Below are positions 1 to 11,849 of a stretch of 64,000 nt of DNA, in pieces (position 1 is the stretch's first letter; every line of letters starts with the position of its first letter). The notes under the pieces are model-generated. The model was not told where the DNA came from, made no database searches, and was given only the letters and a program-made list of their open reading frames with translations. The translations under genes and the position numbers were made by a program. Source of the stretch: Pomphorhynchus laevis (Eukaryota > Acanthocephala > Palaeacanthocephala > Echinorhynchida > Pomphorhynchidae); the NCBI GenBank assembly GCA_012934845.2, contig WNNJ02001530.1, positions 85,351 to 149,350 of the forward strand. The letters are read 5' to 3'.

Positions 1-500
1 CTTATTACTCCAGTAAGTTCCGAGGGCCAAACCATATTATCATTGTTGCCGGTGGTAAAAAGTGGAATAGTCTACTTATGAAAAAAGTCTGAAAAAGTAC
101 GCGACGTTTAAAAAAGGCTGCAAATCGGACTAAAGTCCGCAAAACGCATTTACTGCAAATTATTAATTTTCTGCCATTATCTGTAATTTATGTTCAGCCG
201 TAGAGTACGAGTCATGATAAGTAACGTGACACGACATCTGGTGGATGCAAGTGGAAATAGACAGTACCTTCTATCTCCAACAGATGGCGCTAATAGCGCG
301 TACAGAATAATCTCTTTTGTTCGAGAAAGTTCTGCTGTCTTCCACACACACTTCTAGATGGCAGTAATTGGAATATATAAGAAGCCTAGTGGCGCAACCA
401 CAAATCAGTTCCTATGATACCGTTGTGAAATAAAATAGTGCGTATCTCCTTAAAACGTGGTTGTGCGTGTTTCAGTTTAAGACATCTTTGTAACAGTATT
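1..500 (+). promoter_or_regulatory. Promoter-like, possibly LTR-like leader upstream of the hAT transposase
   Basis: No coding region is visible. A TATA-like stretch (ATATATAAG) sits near 372-380 and an AATAAA near 430, a spacing that resembles the promoter plus polyadenylation layout of an LTR, but no partner repeat exists in the window. It could equally be the 5' untranslated region of the hAT element, whose left terminal repeat (expected to begin CAGGGGTC) was not found and probably lies beyond the window edge. The role is inferred from position and motifs only. Confidence 0.25.
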
Positions 501-539
501 TTTATTTAATTGTTGCTCTTGTGTGTGATTTAGTAGTAC

Positions 540-2314
540 GGAAAAGAAGCGAAAAATTGATAGTGAATGCAGAAAATTCAAAGATTAGTGGAGCATTCAG
601 TATTTCGTAATTGAGTCCAGTAACAAGGCGTTGTGTTTGATTTGCAATGAAAGCATAGCCGTTCTCAAAGAATATAACATTAAACGTCATTATGAAGCAA
701 AACATTTTGAAAATTACTCAAAATATACAGGAAGTTCGCGGACAGAAAAATTCGAAGCAATGAAGCGCGGATTGAAATCGCAGCAATCTTCATTTACAAA
801 ACTCAAAACTGAACAAGAGGCAGCAACTCGTGCCAGCTTTCGTGTGGCTCTTGAAATAGCAAAACGTGGAAAACCATTCACCGATGGAGAAATGATTAAA
901 GAATGCATAAATGCAGTAGCCGAAGAAATGTGGCCTGAAAAACTGTCAGCTTGTCGGAAAACACTGTGGCTCAAGGGTAGAAAACATCGCTGAAAATATA
1001 TCCTCTCAACTGTTCGACAAAAATGGACATGTTAAGTGGTTTTCTTTGGCCTTGGATGAGTCAACGGATGTGACATACACTGCTCGGGTGTTGATTTATA
1101 TTCGAGGAGTAGATAAAATCTATGAAATGCATGAAGAACTTCTTGATATGTATAGTATTCATGGGACAACTACTGGTACAGATATTTTTAAAGGAGTTGA
1201 AATGGCCATTAATCAAACAAACCTTCGATGGAAAAACTTGAAATGTATTACAACTGATGGAGGCAAAAACATGAGTGGGAAAGATAAAGGAGTAGTCGCT
1301 CTTGTGTCAAAGGCTGTAGAAAATGACGGTGGTTCAACACCATTAGTCTTACATTGTATCATTCATCAACAGTCTTTGTGCGGAAAATATTTGAATATGT
1401 CTGAAGTTCTGAAACCAGTCATATCAACCGTTAATTTTATCAAGACTTTTGGGCTGAATCATCGACAATTCCGACAATTTATTGAAGAGATTGTAGAAAA
1501 TGACTTGCCTTATCATACTGCCGTACGTTGGCTTAGTTATGGGAAAGTCCTTCCGCGCTTTTTTGAACTTCGAGCAGTGATCGAAATTTTTTGAATGAGA
1601 AGCATAGCCCTCTTACTAAATTACAAAACAACGCATGGTTGTGGAAGTTAGCATTATATGTTGATTTGACAAAACATGTGAACGAACTGAATTTGAGATT
1701 GCAAGGAGAAGACTAGAATCTTCCTGATTTATACACTAATATCAAATCATTCCGGAAGAAATTGATACTGTTTCAATCACAACTACGAAGCAAATGTTTT
1801 TCACATTTTAAAACATGTAAAATGTTCAGCCACACCACTAAGACTGAGTTTCCTATAGATTTTGCAATCGAAACTTTGAGTTCTTTGAAAACAAATTTTG
1901 ATACGCGTTTCTCAGACTTTGATTTCATTGCAAATCAAATTAAGATTTTCCAGAATCCTTTTGATGCTGACATTGAAACCCTAGCCTCTGAACTTCAAAT
2001 TGAAATGATTGATCTACAGTGCAGTGATATAATTAAGAACAAATATTAAAACTCATCATTGTTGGAATTTTATGAGTCTTCCACTGCCACAATTTTCTAA
2101 TTTGCATAAATTTGCTCGTGGGCTGTTTTCTGTTTTTGGCACTACTTATTTGTGTGAGAAGACCTTCTCCAAAATGAAGTACATAAAAAATGCTTACAGA
2201 TCCAAATTAACCGACGAGAATCTTAAATCCATTTTAATAATTGGTACAAGTAAAATTAGTCCACAACTTAAAACTATTATCAGTGGAAAATCTCAGTTAC
2301 ATAAATCTCATTAG
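540..2314 (+). pseudogene. hAT transposase with BED zinc finger, broken
   Basis: This is a DNA cut-and-paste transposase of the family often annotated as GTF2IRD2-like or ZBED. A BED-type finger is visible near 631-705 (CLIC, then HYEAKH). It is followed by the catalytic-core segment at 1046-1594 (ALDEST near its start; LHCIIHQQSLCGK and AVRWLSYG later) and the C-terminal hAT dimerisation region at 2072-2314 (STYLCEKTFSKMKY-like stretch, ending in HKSH). The reading frame is interrupted. The expected start near 530 has lost its ATG, a TAG lies near 589, the frame shifts near 965-995 and again near 1594, and in-frame stops occur near 1715 and 2047. Each piece aligns in order with the family, so this is one decayed gene of about 590 codons. 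It is not expected to make an active enzyme. Confidence 0.85.
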
Positions 2315-2649
2315 TATTTGATATGTCATTATGCATGTAATAAGTTGTGTTTTAATATAAAATGTATGAAATTTAGTTGGATTCATTTCAATAATTTGTT
2401 AGTTATTATATACTGAAGTTAAATATTCTGCATATTATACATGTCTTTACTCATTACAATTCCGTGTTTCTTTATTCAACTTATTACAAAAACAAAAACA
2501 ATAAGCCTACAACAATGTTATTAGTAGTTAGCCCAGGACCATATCAATATAGATGTAATCTTTATAATTATTCAACATAAAATTTGAATACTTCAGTGAA
2601 CTTAAGTTAATTTGCTAGAAAAAAAGTGCTATAAAAGGAGTTTTCAAGT

Positions 2650-2729
2650 ATGCTAGCTCTCCGCGGGTCAGAAAAAATCTGTCAGAGGGCCGGATGTGGC
2701 CCGCGGGCCGTAGTTTGGAGACCCCTGGG
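2650..2729 (+). repeat. hAT 3' terminal region with inverted-repeat end (copy 1)
   Basis: A GC-rich block stands out in AT-rich surroundings. It contains GGCCGGATGTGGCCCGCGGG and ends GGAGACCCCTG. The same block ends copy 2 at 7843-7922 with one or two differences (for example CTAG instead of CTG at the tip). Terminal blocks of this kind are bound by the hAT transposase. The copy-2 tip is altered at the outermost bases. Confidence 0.8.
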
Positions 2730-2734
2730 TTAGA

Positions 2735-2943
2735 CTCACAAGCCATAAAAAAGGCTTCTTCTATTATACGTGATAAATAATTGCTTTCGTAAGACAATGC
2801 AGTAGCGTTCTGAAAATCAACCATGTGATTAAGTGATGTGAAATGCTGAGCAATGGTATTATAAACAGTTCCATTTTGTAGGACGTGTTGTTTGATTCTT
2901 TTAGATAAACATTACCCAGTTTGGTCAATATAAACAAAGTCGC
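2735..2943 (-). pseudogene. Penelope-like element GIY-YIG endonuclease fragment
   Basis: On the minus strand the translation contains FVYIDQTG, then CLSKRIKQH, then a segment with HFTSLNHMVDFQNATALS and ESNYLSRIIEEAFF. This order matches the GIY-YIG endonuclease of Penelope-like retroelements, where the motif is normally YIGQT. Here the Gly of that motif reads Asp, and a stop follows shortly after it. No reverse transcriptase is attached. The piece is bounded on the left by the hAT end and on the right by a hAT scrap that was later split by an LTR element, so it is the oldest visible layer at this spot. Confidence 0.7.
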
Positions 2944-2960
2944 TATATACTGAAGTTAAA

Positions 2961-3242
2961 TGTAACTTTAAACGTGAACACTAAAATAGGAGAAGCAAAA
3001 AAAGCTGTTTTTTTTCTTATCAAGGCACAATTACCACAACACTAAAATCTATCGTTTTATCCCAAAAATGCACAGCAAGTTTACTAGCATTACAATGCTA
3101 GTACAAAGCAGTAGTGTTACATCAATAGTGCCAGTTAGTTCGGTACTTTGAACAACGGTCATGTCAATTGATAGTTCAGAAAATCGCAAATTCAAAGCTA
3201 GCAAGCATCGGAAGTACGAGATCAAACAACCGTTCCGCAACA
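2961..3242 (-). repeat. LTR (downstream LTR of the minus-strand gypsy fossil)
   Basis: This 282-bp terminal repeat begins TGTAAC and ends CAACA. It is the 3' LTR in element orientation and is preceded there by a purine tract. The outer flank carries the TTAAA target duplication. Confidence 0.9.
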
Positions 3243-6200
3243 CCGCCCCTTGATCTCATCTAAACATAATCGCGTAGATATGTCGGTCGTGTCCGTATTC
3301 TATTGGACGTCCTAACTTGATCCAACATTAAATTTTGAGAAGAATCGTCTTCGTCCGAATCATTAACCAACTTGACAAATCGTTTGGGTGTGCTTACTTG
3401 GAAATCACTTTTACATTCATCTACTCCAATTTTACTAATTGCCGGTCGCACGTGGCATAGATGTCTTTCAATACCATTTATTTCGATCGTATTGCACTTC
3501 TCTCCTCGAGTAACTACACCATGTTGCCATTGTGAAGTGCATCTCGCATTATTCGGTTTTATCCATACTGTTTGTCCACGCTTAAAACTGCTTTTCTTCG
3601 CTGTTGATGGTTGTCTGATACTGCATTGATGTCTCCATCGATATCTTTATATGTGATGGCTGGGACTTTTTCTTAATGGACAGAAAGTCTCGGCGAGGTT
3701 ATACCAAAAAACAGCTTCAATCAAGCTGCACCGACAACGAGCTGCAATACGCTTGATAGTTAGGTGATTGCGATCCACTATTCCATTGCCCTGTGGCCTA
3801 AATGCAGCTCGAAAGCGTAAAGATATTTCCCATCGACAACATAACTGTCTAAGCATACTTCTTCTAAATACGGCCGCATTATCCACCAATACTTCGTCTG
3901 GTAATCCGTGATCTAGTATCAACTGTAGAAATTTTCTCGATACACAATCAGCGCTCTCTCTATCCAGCGCTTTCCAAACGGCAAATCTTCCTGGTCCACT
4001 ATCCACGATACTCAAATAGGGACGTCCTTAATAATGAACTATATCAATGGCCAGTCGTTTCCATATGCCACTCACTTGACACGATCCGTGAGAATATTTT
4101 ATCGGCGACGGATCTATAGTCTGGCATCGTTCGCATCGCTTTATAATATCCTCGATTTCCTTTCTGTCAGTATCACGATTTACCATCTTAGCGAGCGCAA
4201 AAGACCTTATGATTCCAAAGTGGTGCATATCATGTAATTGTGTAGAATTATAACCATAATCTACATGAGTTAAAACTGCAGCAGATGTTCCTTCACATAT
4301 ACGATTTTTTTCGTTTATTCGTGCTAGCAAATCGGCCTTATTCAAATTTAAAGGCACGTATTCCCATTTAATGTTCAGATTTGCCTCTTCAATTAAGGAT
4401 TGTAATGTCGACAAACACCTCCGCACGAGCATTTCAGCAGCGCATTTAGTTTTTATTCTGTGCAGTTTACTAGTAGTAAGATTAAACCAATTTAATACAG
4501 TCCGCGAGTCAGTTATACCTTTATTTTCGTAAAATCCCACTTCAATGCAAGGTTGATTCCTCGAATAGCGGCTTCCAGCTCCAAGACATTTATATGAAGC
4601 GAGTCGCTGGATTTTCATAGCCATGCAGCATCTTCGACTATTGATCCTGATATCTCTAAGCACATGGTTATTGCAATGCTACTCGCGTCACACCAAACAG
4701 TGCAGCGATCGGTACAGCTTACTTCCCATTGACCTTTAACTGGGTCCGATAACCGTAAGCGCTTCAACATTCTTATCAAAAACAGGGTAGCATCTTTTCC
4801 GATAGGATCATTCCAATCATGGCCAATTGCAAGACGTTTAAGATAATTAGCGCTTATGCGCAGCCAAGATGCAATAGGGTAATGACCTATTAGCTTGCCA
4901 CATAACGAAAAGAGATCTCTCCTCGTCATTCTCTGAATTTTCCGAGCGTCTATATCAACAAGGTTTCCACGGTTAAACATAAATTTTTCTTCGATATTTC
5001 TTGTGATCATCATACCCAATACCCTATTGTCTCCGAGTTCCATCGGTTCTTTCGTAGATAAGCCGAATTGACTAAGATTACATCTCACAACATCCGCAGA
5101 TACGACATTTTCATCCACAAGTATATCATCGTAGTACGAATCAGTCCCTTCACGAATCAAAGCATTTTGTTCCAGAACAAAACAAAGTATCGTTTTCATA
5201 ACTTTAGGTCCAATCGACATTCCAAATCCTAATCGTGTAAAACAGTATGTAACTCCCTCATATTTAACAAGTTGATACTTCCAGTAGTCGGGGTGGATCC
5301 AAATTTTAAGATACGCATGCTTCAAATCTAATATTTTAGCCTTAGTGGAAATTCGACGCCATCTTCGAATTGCGTCAACACAAATATCTGTATCGTCACC
5401 TGTATGACAGCTGATATATCTATTTAATTCGCGAAAATCAAGCAAAGGTCTAATGCTGTTTTTTGAAGGATGAGAAACTGCTATTAATGAAATCAACCCG
5501 TCGACTCTGCTGCAGCTCCATTTGCACAGAATTCCTTGACCTATCCAATGTTGCATTTCTTTTCGAAAGTTGTCAGCAATGTCAGATTTAGCAACACGCG
5601 AGTACTGAGCTAACGTGTTTCGTAAATAGGGTTTGACATCAAGCCATTTCCAGTGCACAGTCCATCTACCATCCTCAAAAGTGGCTTCGAAATCCTCGTC
5701 CTTAATTACCACAGGATCACTCACTTTTATTATACCTGTTTCGTATGATTATCTTGAGCTTTTCCCTCGTTCATGACTACTTTCTCGTTAGTTTTGTTTT
5801 GATTTTGCAAGGATACGCGACCATCCAGTTTACTAGATAAGAATGTTATACCGGATGACGAAATAGTTACACCACCGACGCGCCGAATAACATCCATTTC
5901 CAGTATGAAATCAATTTCACCCACCAATTTGTTTGTAACAATGGCTGAAACAATCATAATCTGACCTTTACTACAATCCGGCAACTCGACACGTAGTTAA
6001 GCAGTTCCCATACATACTTTTGATTGAGCGCAGAAATCATAGACCTTTGTTGGTGATCTTTGATACGAAGCCAGGGATGATCGAATAATTGAACGATTGC
6101 AACCACTATCAACCAATGCATTCCGCTTGTAGCCATCAATTGTCACGAAGATAATGGGTAACTCACCGGAAATTATTGTGTTGGCGAAACTGGATCCGGT

Positions 6201-6806
6201 ATACCAAGTTCGCCTTCCTCGTTTCCCTGACGTTGGTTGTTACAGTATCTTGAAATGTGGCCAAGTTTCCCATATGTCCAACACCGAAGTACCGTTTTGC
6301 GCCAAAAATTATTGGTCCTGTTCCTTCGGAATTGAGCGACGTTTGAATTATCTTTCATAATACACACGATATTATTATTTTCTGCTGCTATTAATGATCT
6401 AGCTCGATTTGCCAAATCCTCAATGGATACCGATTCGACGTCAACTACGCGGCTTTAGATATGCCTCCCAAATCTGCCAGAAAAATATCGACTGGCTCGT
6501 CTAACCATTTTCTTGCAATAAATCGCTCATACGCAGTGAAAGGATCTATACCAAATACAAGGCGCATCCGCTTTTCGATTACCTCTGGTTTTCCTCTTTC
6601 AACATTGCCCATCTCCATATATACATTAAGCGCAATGCATTGGAGCAGCATAGGCAATATAGTTGCTTCTTCATTACTCAACTGCTGGAGTTTAATTACA
6701 AGATCAAACTTGGTTATCCATTCCTCGATGTCTGCTGTTCCGTCGTATACTGGAACAACATCGGTCAATTTTAATTTGCTCATATTGTTTTGATGCCCGG
6801 TTAGCT

Positions 6807-7088
6807 TGTAACTTTAAACGTGAACACTAAAATAGGAGAAGCAAAAAAAGCTGTTTTTTTTCTTATCAAGGCACAATTGCCACAACACTAAAATCTATCG
6901 TTTTATCCCAAAAATGCACAGCAAGTTTACTAGCATTACAATGCTAGTACAAAGCAGTAGTGCTACATCAACAGTGCGAGTTAGTTCGGCACTTTGAACA
7001 ACGGTCATGTCAATTGATAGTTCAGAAAATCGCAAATTCAAAGCTAGCAAGCATCAGAAGTACGAGATCAAACAACCGTTCCGCAACA
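6807..7088 (-). repeat. LTR (upstream LTR of the minus-strand gypsy fossil)
   Basis: This is the second 282-bp copy and differs from 2961-3242 at about six positions by eye. It is the 5' LTR in element orientation. The first gag Met lies only about 25 bases inside it. The outer flank begins TTAAA, matching the other side. Confidence 0.9.
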
Positions 7089-7151
7089 TTAAATATTCTG
7101 CATATTATACATGTCTTTACTCATTACAATTCCGTGTTTCTTTATGAATCC
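7089..7151 (+). repeat. hAT 3'-region scrap split by the LTR fossil
   Basis: With 2942-2960, this piece matches the AT-rich 3' untranslated part of hAT copy 1 (about 2409-2475). The scrap lies directly before the second hAT copy, which contains the same stretch again at about 7610-7675. The second hAT copy is therefore preceded by a short duplicate of its own tail. The LTR fossil then landed inside the duplicate. Confidence 0.7.
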
Positions 7152-7922
7152 GTGAATCCTTTTGATGCTTACATTGAAACCCTAGCCTCTGAACTTCAAA
7201 TTGAAATGATTGATCTACAGTGCAGTAATATAATTAAGAACAAATATTAAAACTCATCATTGTTGGAATTTTATGAGTCTTCCACTGCCACAATTTTCTA
7301 ATTTGCATAAATTTGCTCGTGGGCTGTTTTCTGTTTTTGGCACTACTTATTTGTGTGAGAAGACCTTCTCCAAAATGAAGTACATAAAAAATGCTTACAG
7401 ATCCAAATTAACCGACGAGAATCTTAAATCCATTTTAATAATTGGTACAAGTAAAATTAGTCCACAACTTAAAACTATTATCAGTGGAAAATCTCAGTTA
7501 CATAAATCTCATTAGTATTTGATATGTCATTATGCATGTAATAAGTTGTGTTTTAATATAAAATGTATGAAATTTAGTTGGATTCATTTCAATAATTTGT
7601 TAGTTATTATATACTGAAGTTAAATATTCTGCATATTATACATGTCTTTACTCATTACAATTCCGTGTTTCTTTATTCAACTTATTACAAAAACAAAAAC
7701 AATAAGCCTACAACAATGTTATTAGTAGTTAGCCCAGGACCATATCAATATAGATGTAATCTTTATAATTATTCAACATAAAATTTGAATACTTCAGTGA
7801 ACTTAAGTTAATTTGCTAGAAAAAAAGTGCTATAAAAGGAGTTTTCAAGTATGCTAGCTCTCCGCGGGTCAGAAAAAATCTGTCAGAGGGCCGGATGTGG
7901 CCCGCGGGCTGTAGTTTGGAGA
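7152..7922 (+). mobile_element. hAT DNA transposon, copy 2 (5'-truncated)
   Basis: This is nearly identical to 1951-2729 of copy 1, with only a handful of substitutions. It keeps the end of the transposase (7152-7250 and the open C-terminal stretch 7273-7515, identical in translation to copy 1), the AT-rich 3' region and the GC-rich terminus. It lacks the BED finger, the catalytic core and any 5' terminus. The low divergence shows either recent duplication of this segment or recent transposition of a closely related parent. Confidence 0.85.
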
Positions 7923-7925
7923 CCC

Positions 7926-10125
7926 CTAGTCTAGACTGTTGTCGTCATCGGTCCTTAATGTTCCAGGATTATAAATATCCACATTGTTTGGATCCTTGTA
8001 AATGCAGGTTTCTGAAGGACAACGAGATAGATGCCGAGTTGATATATTCGCTTCCTTCCCACATAGAAATTTAATATGTGTAGGATTAAGATTAGCGTTT
8101 ATCAGTTTTGCTCTAAGCAATTTATCGTCATATTTATCATGCTTGTAGAAGTTTCGTACGAATACAGGACCGGGATTACATAGCCATTTGGGCAAGTTGA
8201 ATTTTGCTATCGGACGTCTAGGGAAGTTAAAGATACGATCGTGGGGTATCGAACCGGTAGTGGTACATAATAGTCCCCGGATAGACTGAAGACATTCAGT
8301 GAGAACAGTTTCCAAAGCATCAACAGGACGATTGTAGTCTCTAAGCCGCAAAAGTATAGCGCTCCATAAAATGCCGTTGTATCGCTCGATCTGCCCGTTA
8401 CCGACCGGATTGTACGGAGAAGAATGACTTGCTACCGTACCAATACTGCTAAGATAATCTGTGAATTATTTCGACATGAGGGATGGCCCGCGATTGGAAT
8501 GTACAAATTCAGGGTGGGCCAAATATTGACACAATGCTGCGTAGACAATTAATCACTGTTTGTGTGGACATATCTCGGCATGCGACAGCAAACGGATATT
8601 GGAAATATTCATCGATGACTGTCATCAAATATTTCTTGCCTGATGAACTAGGCAATGGCCCTTTAAAGTCAAGTGATATTCTTTTGAAGGGTTTCGTAGC
8701 TCTGATGATAGCGGTCTTTGGAGGCTTAAAGAAGTTTGGTTTCAACAAAGAACATGTATAGCAATAAGAGACAACATAACGAACGTCTTGAGAGCTACAT
8801 GGGAGTTGATTCGATTTAATAAAATGGCACAAACGATTGACTCCAGGGTGGCAAATTGTCGCGTGAAGTTCGCAAAGGAGCTTTAAATCTTTTTGTTTGT
8901 TGAAATACCCGTAACTTGATGCACAGATATCCCTAGACATTGAGTCGGCCACACAATTCAACTTTCCAGGCCGATAAATGATGCAATACTTAAATTCAGA
9001 TAAATCGAGACGTCATCTTTGCACCTTTTCATTTTTTATTTTACTCTTATGATTCCTGTTAAATATAAATGAGACGGACCTTTGATCAGTTAGAACATTG
9101 AAAGTTCGACCAGACAAATAGTGCCTCCAATATCGTAATGATTCGACGATGGCGATGGCCTCCTTCTCAATAGCGGAATATCCAACGGCAATCTTGCTAA
9201 GGGTATGTGAATAAAAGGCAACGGGTTTGTTATCCTGTATTAATACGGCACCGATGGCATGGAGAGAGGCGTCAGTCTCAACTGTAAATGTCTTGTTAAA
9301 ATTGATGGGTGTTAGTGTAGCTGAAATAATGAGATCACGAACTAGATCAAAAGAGCGCCTTGCTACCGGTGTAATAGGAAAATTCGTAGTTTCAGCTAAC
9401 GGACGAATCTGCGACGAAAAAATTTGAATCCATTTGGCTTAATGAGAGAAGAGGCCAACAATTCTTCGCAGTTGACGTTTATTTTAAGGTACTTGCAGTT
9501 CTTGCAAAGATGAGACACGATTAGGATCAGGCCGTTTAATACCATTGCCAACTTGATATCCCAAAATATTGATCATCGTCTTATTAAAAATACACTTTGA
9601 TTCATTTAGTGTTATTCGGTACTTAGAAGCAACTTCACGAAAGTTTGCCAGATTTGTATCGTGTTCTTGCTGGGTTTTGCCGCACACAATAATGTCGTCG
9701 AGATATGAGTACGTAACGGTTAAGTTTTCTTTCTCTATAATCTCGTTGATTATTCGTTGGAAAGCGGCCACAGCATTCGTGAGTCCGAATGGCATTCGCT
9801 GAAATTGCTAGAGTTTACCATCCACCTCAAATGCCGTCAAAAAATTTTTGTTTGCTCGTAAGGAAACTTTATGATAAGCACTTTTGAAATTTAGAGTGCT
9901 AAACACGTTATTGCTCGATATGGTATCAATCAAGTCATCTATTCGGGGCATGGGGTAAGCGTCAAGTACAGTGAATCTATTTACTGTCTGTGAATAATCT
10001 ACAACAAGACGACGACGTCCTTCCCTGTCTGCAATAAGAACTTGCGCGCGCCATGATGATCGACTGTGCTCGATGATTCCCTCGGCTAACATTCGTTTTA
10101 CTTCCAAATTTTATTCGCGAATTGT
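7926..10125 (-). mobile_element. Ty3/gypsy pol fossil (RT-RNase H-integrase), no LTRs seen
   Basis: Read on the minus strand, the parts lie in pol order. Reverse transcriptase spans about 9484-10107, with LVVDYSQTVNRF, a LNFKSAYHKV stretch, MPFGLTNAVAAFQR and catalytic YLDD. An RNase H region covers about 9000-9480. Integrase covers about 8470-8960, with an H2C2-like zinc part and an LDFKGPLPSSSGKKYL core start. An integrase C-terminal stretch follows at about 7926-8351. The frame is broken several times (at least five interruptions). It starts directly after the second hAT terminus. It belongs to a different family from the element at 2961-7088, since the RT sequences differ. Without LTRs its age cannot be estimated. 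Confidence 0.85.
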
Positions 10126-10129
10126 CTGG

Positions 10130-11590
10130 AATTGTGATTGATGGAATCTCTGTTCAAGCCGGATACACTTAAACTGACCACAGACTGTCCTGATGCAGAA
10201 CGCGAATGACGCCACTGGCGATATCGCTTTGAAACTTTCGTTAAACGTCTCAAAATCAATTCTGCAGATGACAAGCTTGATCTTCTGAAAATATCAATTT
10301 CAGCCCAGTTATTTGATAAGATCGAGAAATGTCCAAATTATGACTCAGCAATGGATTTACTCGACAAATCATTCATAAAAGCTACAAATTCAGTTTACAA
10401 ACGACATTTGTTATGCTCGGCCAGACAAGCTCTCGATGAATCGATATCTAATTATGTGGATCGTCTCGAAACGCTTGCTCGTCAATGTACTTTTAAGGAT
10501 GTGAAAGCTAACGAGCTGCGTGATATTCTCATTTGCGATTCATTTATTACGGGATTGCAGTCAAATGAAATTCGTCAGCGCATACTCGAAACCAATTACA
10601 TTGATAAAGAGAAAGCGTATCAAGTCGCTCTAACAATTGAAGCAGCCCAAATTCAATCAAACGAATATCGACACATCCGAATTCACAGTAAATGCCGTAA
10701 AAGAGACCCAAAGCTCTAAACTGAATACTGATAACTCAGAAAATGAAGAATCTACGGCTCTAGTTCAAAATATAAGCAAGAAAAAATGCTACTTGTGGTG
10801 GAGCTATGCATACCCGCAATCGTTGTCCAGCCCGGGATGCTTAATGTTCATTTTGCTCAAAACGTGGGCACTACGAGAAAGTTTGTCGAGCTAAGATGTT
10901 TCGATCGCGGCAAAACTATAATCGTAGTACTCGACTATATAGTCCTACGGTGAATCACTTAATATCATATCTTGTCAAAATGCGAATAGTGATGCATCAA
11001 AGCTAAATGGCATGACGGCACAAGTTCGTGTTGGGACTCAAAAGCTGGATGCGCTTATCGGCACTGGAAGCTCTTCCAATTTCGTCGATTCTTCAGTAAT
11101 TCGCAAATTAGGTGTTCCTACAGAATCTTGTTGTGTTAGGATTTCCATGGCTGATTCATCGTTTACCTCTGTATGCGATGAACGATGTGTGATATCGATA
11201 TCTTACTGTAATCGCAACTATTCTGACGTTCAATGTTTCGTCATGCCTCACCCATGCCGTGATTTGATACTTGGTCATCCATTCTTGCGCTTACATTCAA
11301 GTATTTCCATTCGACTTCGAGGAAATAATAAGCAAGGCATTGACAATTGGACAATTATCTAGCATGGAAATCAATTTACCGTCGTTATTTTCAGACGAAT
11401 TCAAAGACTTGAAACCTGTAGCAATTCCGTCTCGAAGACGTAATATCGAAGATAATCGCTTCATTGCTTTGGAAGTAAAAACTTTCTTGGTAACAAACTA
11501 CTTACAATTCGTGAATAAAATTGTGATAACCAAAGAGAATAAAATGGCTTTTATTCACGAATCTACAAATAGTAGTAGGTAATAATAGAT
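10130..11590 (+). mobile_element. Ty3/gypsy gag-protease fossil, plus strand
   Basis: A gag-type helical region is visible from about 10137 to 10719 (WRYRFETFVKRL, later ARQALDESISNYVDRLETLA). A retropepsin-like segment follows at about 11012-11362 around IGTGSSSNFVD, where the usual catalytic D-T/S-G reads GTG. The order is gag then protease, and no reverse transcriptase follows on this strand. The neighbouring pol fossil at 7926-10125 faces the other way, so the two are head to head and either represent separate insertions or a rearranged pair. It is broken, with a few interruptions. No LTR was identified. Confidence 0.75.
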
Positions 11591-11849
11591 ATAAACAATA
11601 TAGTAAACTTTATAAATAAGATAGTGATCAATGTGATACCACAGTTTGTTAAGATAGTGAGTTTGTATATTATATATTTATATCTTTTATTCAATGTAGC
11701 CGTTCTCTCTGTGTTAACATCGTCTGGCCTGATAATGAGCTGAGGTGGAGTCAGTAACTTGTCCATCCAACGTTCAGTATAATTAGAATTGTTCAATAAA
11801 CTGATATAATACAAATACTACAGAGGTTTTATTACACAATCTATAACAA

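Larger units (their letters stand above)
500..2729 (+). mobile_element. hAT DNA transposon, copy 1 (ZBED/GTF2IRD2-like group)
   Basis: The element carries a hAT transposase relic and ends at about 2729 in a GC-rich terminus. Read on the minus strand this terminus begins CAGGGGTCTCCAAACTACGG and runs on through GCCCGCGGGCC, a typical hAT terminal inverted repeat. The matching left terminus was not found in the window. The 3' half (about 1951-2729) recurs almost unchanged at 7152-7922, so the family was active recently. The 3' untranslated part (2314-2650) is AT-rich. The right end abuts a Penelope GIY-YIG fragment, which suggests insertion into that element, but the 8-bp target duplication could not be confirmed without the left end. 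Confidence 0.85.
2961..7088 (-). mobile_element. Ty3/gypsy-type LTR retrotransposon fossil, both LTRs present
   Basis: A 4.1 kb fossil is bounded by two 282-bp LTRs that begin TG and end CA on the plus strand and is flanked by the 5-bp duplication TTAAA. Parts read on the minus strand: gag-like region about 6445-6783, a CCHC zinc knuckle near 6320, a protease region about 5730-6140, reverse transcriptase and RNase H about 4030-5724 (catalytic YYDD near 5130), integrase about 3640-4240 (zinc-binding part, then core with a PQGNG motif), and a basic C-terminal tail near 3260-3450 with RTRPTYLRDYV. A purine-rich tract (AAGGGGCGG) abuts the downstream LTR. The order gag-PR-RT-RH-INT fits Ty3/gypsy. 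The coding part is broken, with roughly half a dozen interruptions. The LTRs differ at about six positions (about 2%), so the insertion is fairly young. It sits inside a hAT scrap. Confidence 0.88.

Noticed and set aside
1-600. Left terminal inverted repeat of the hAT element
   Set aside because: The expected CAGGGGTCTCC end was not found on either strand here; the left end probably lies outside the window.
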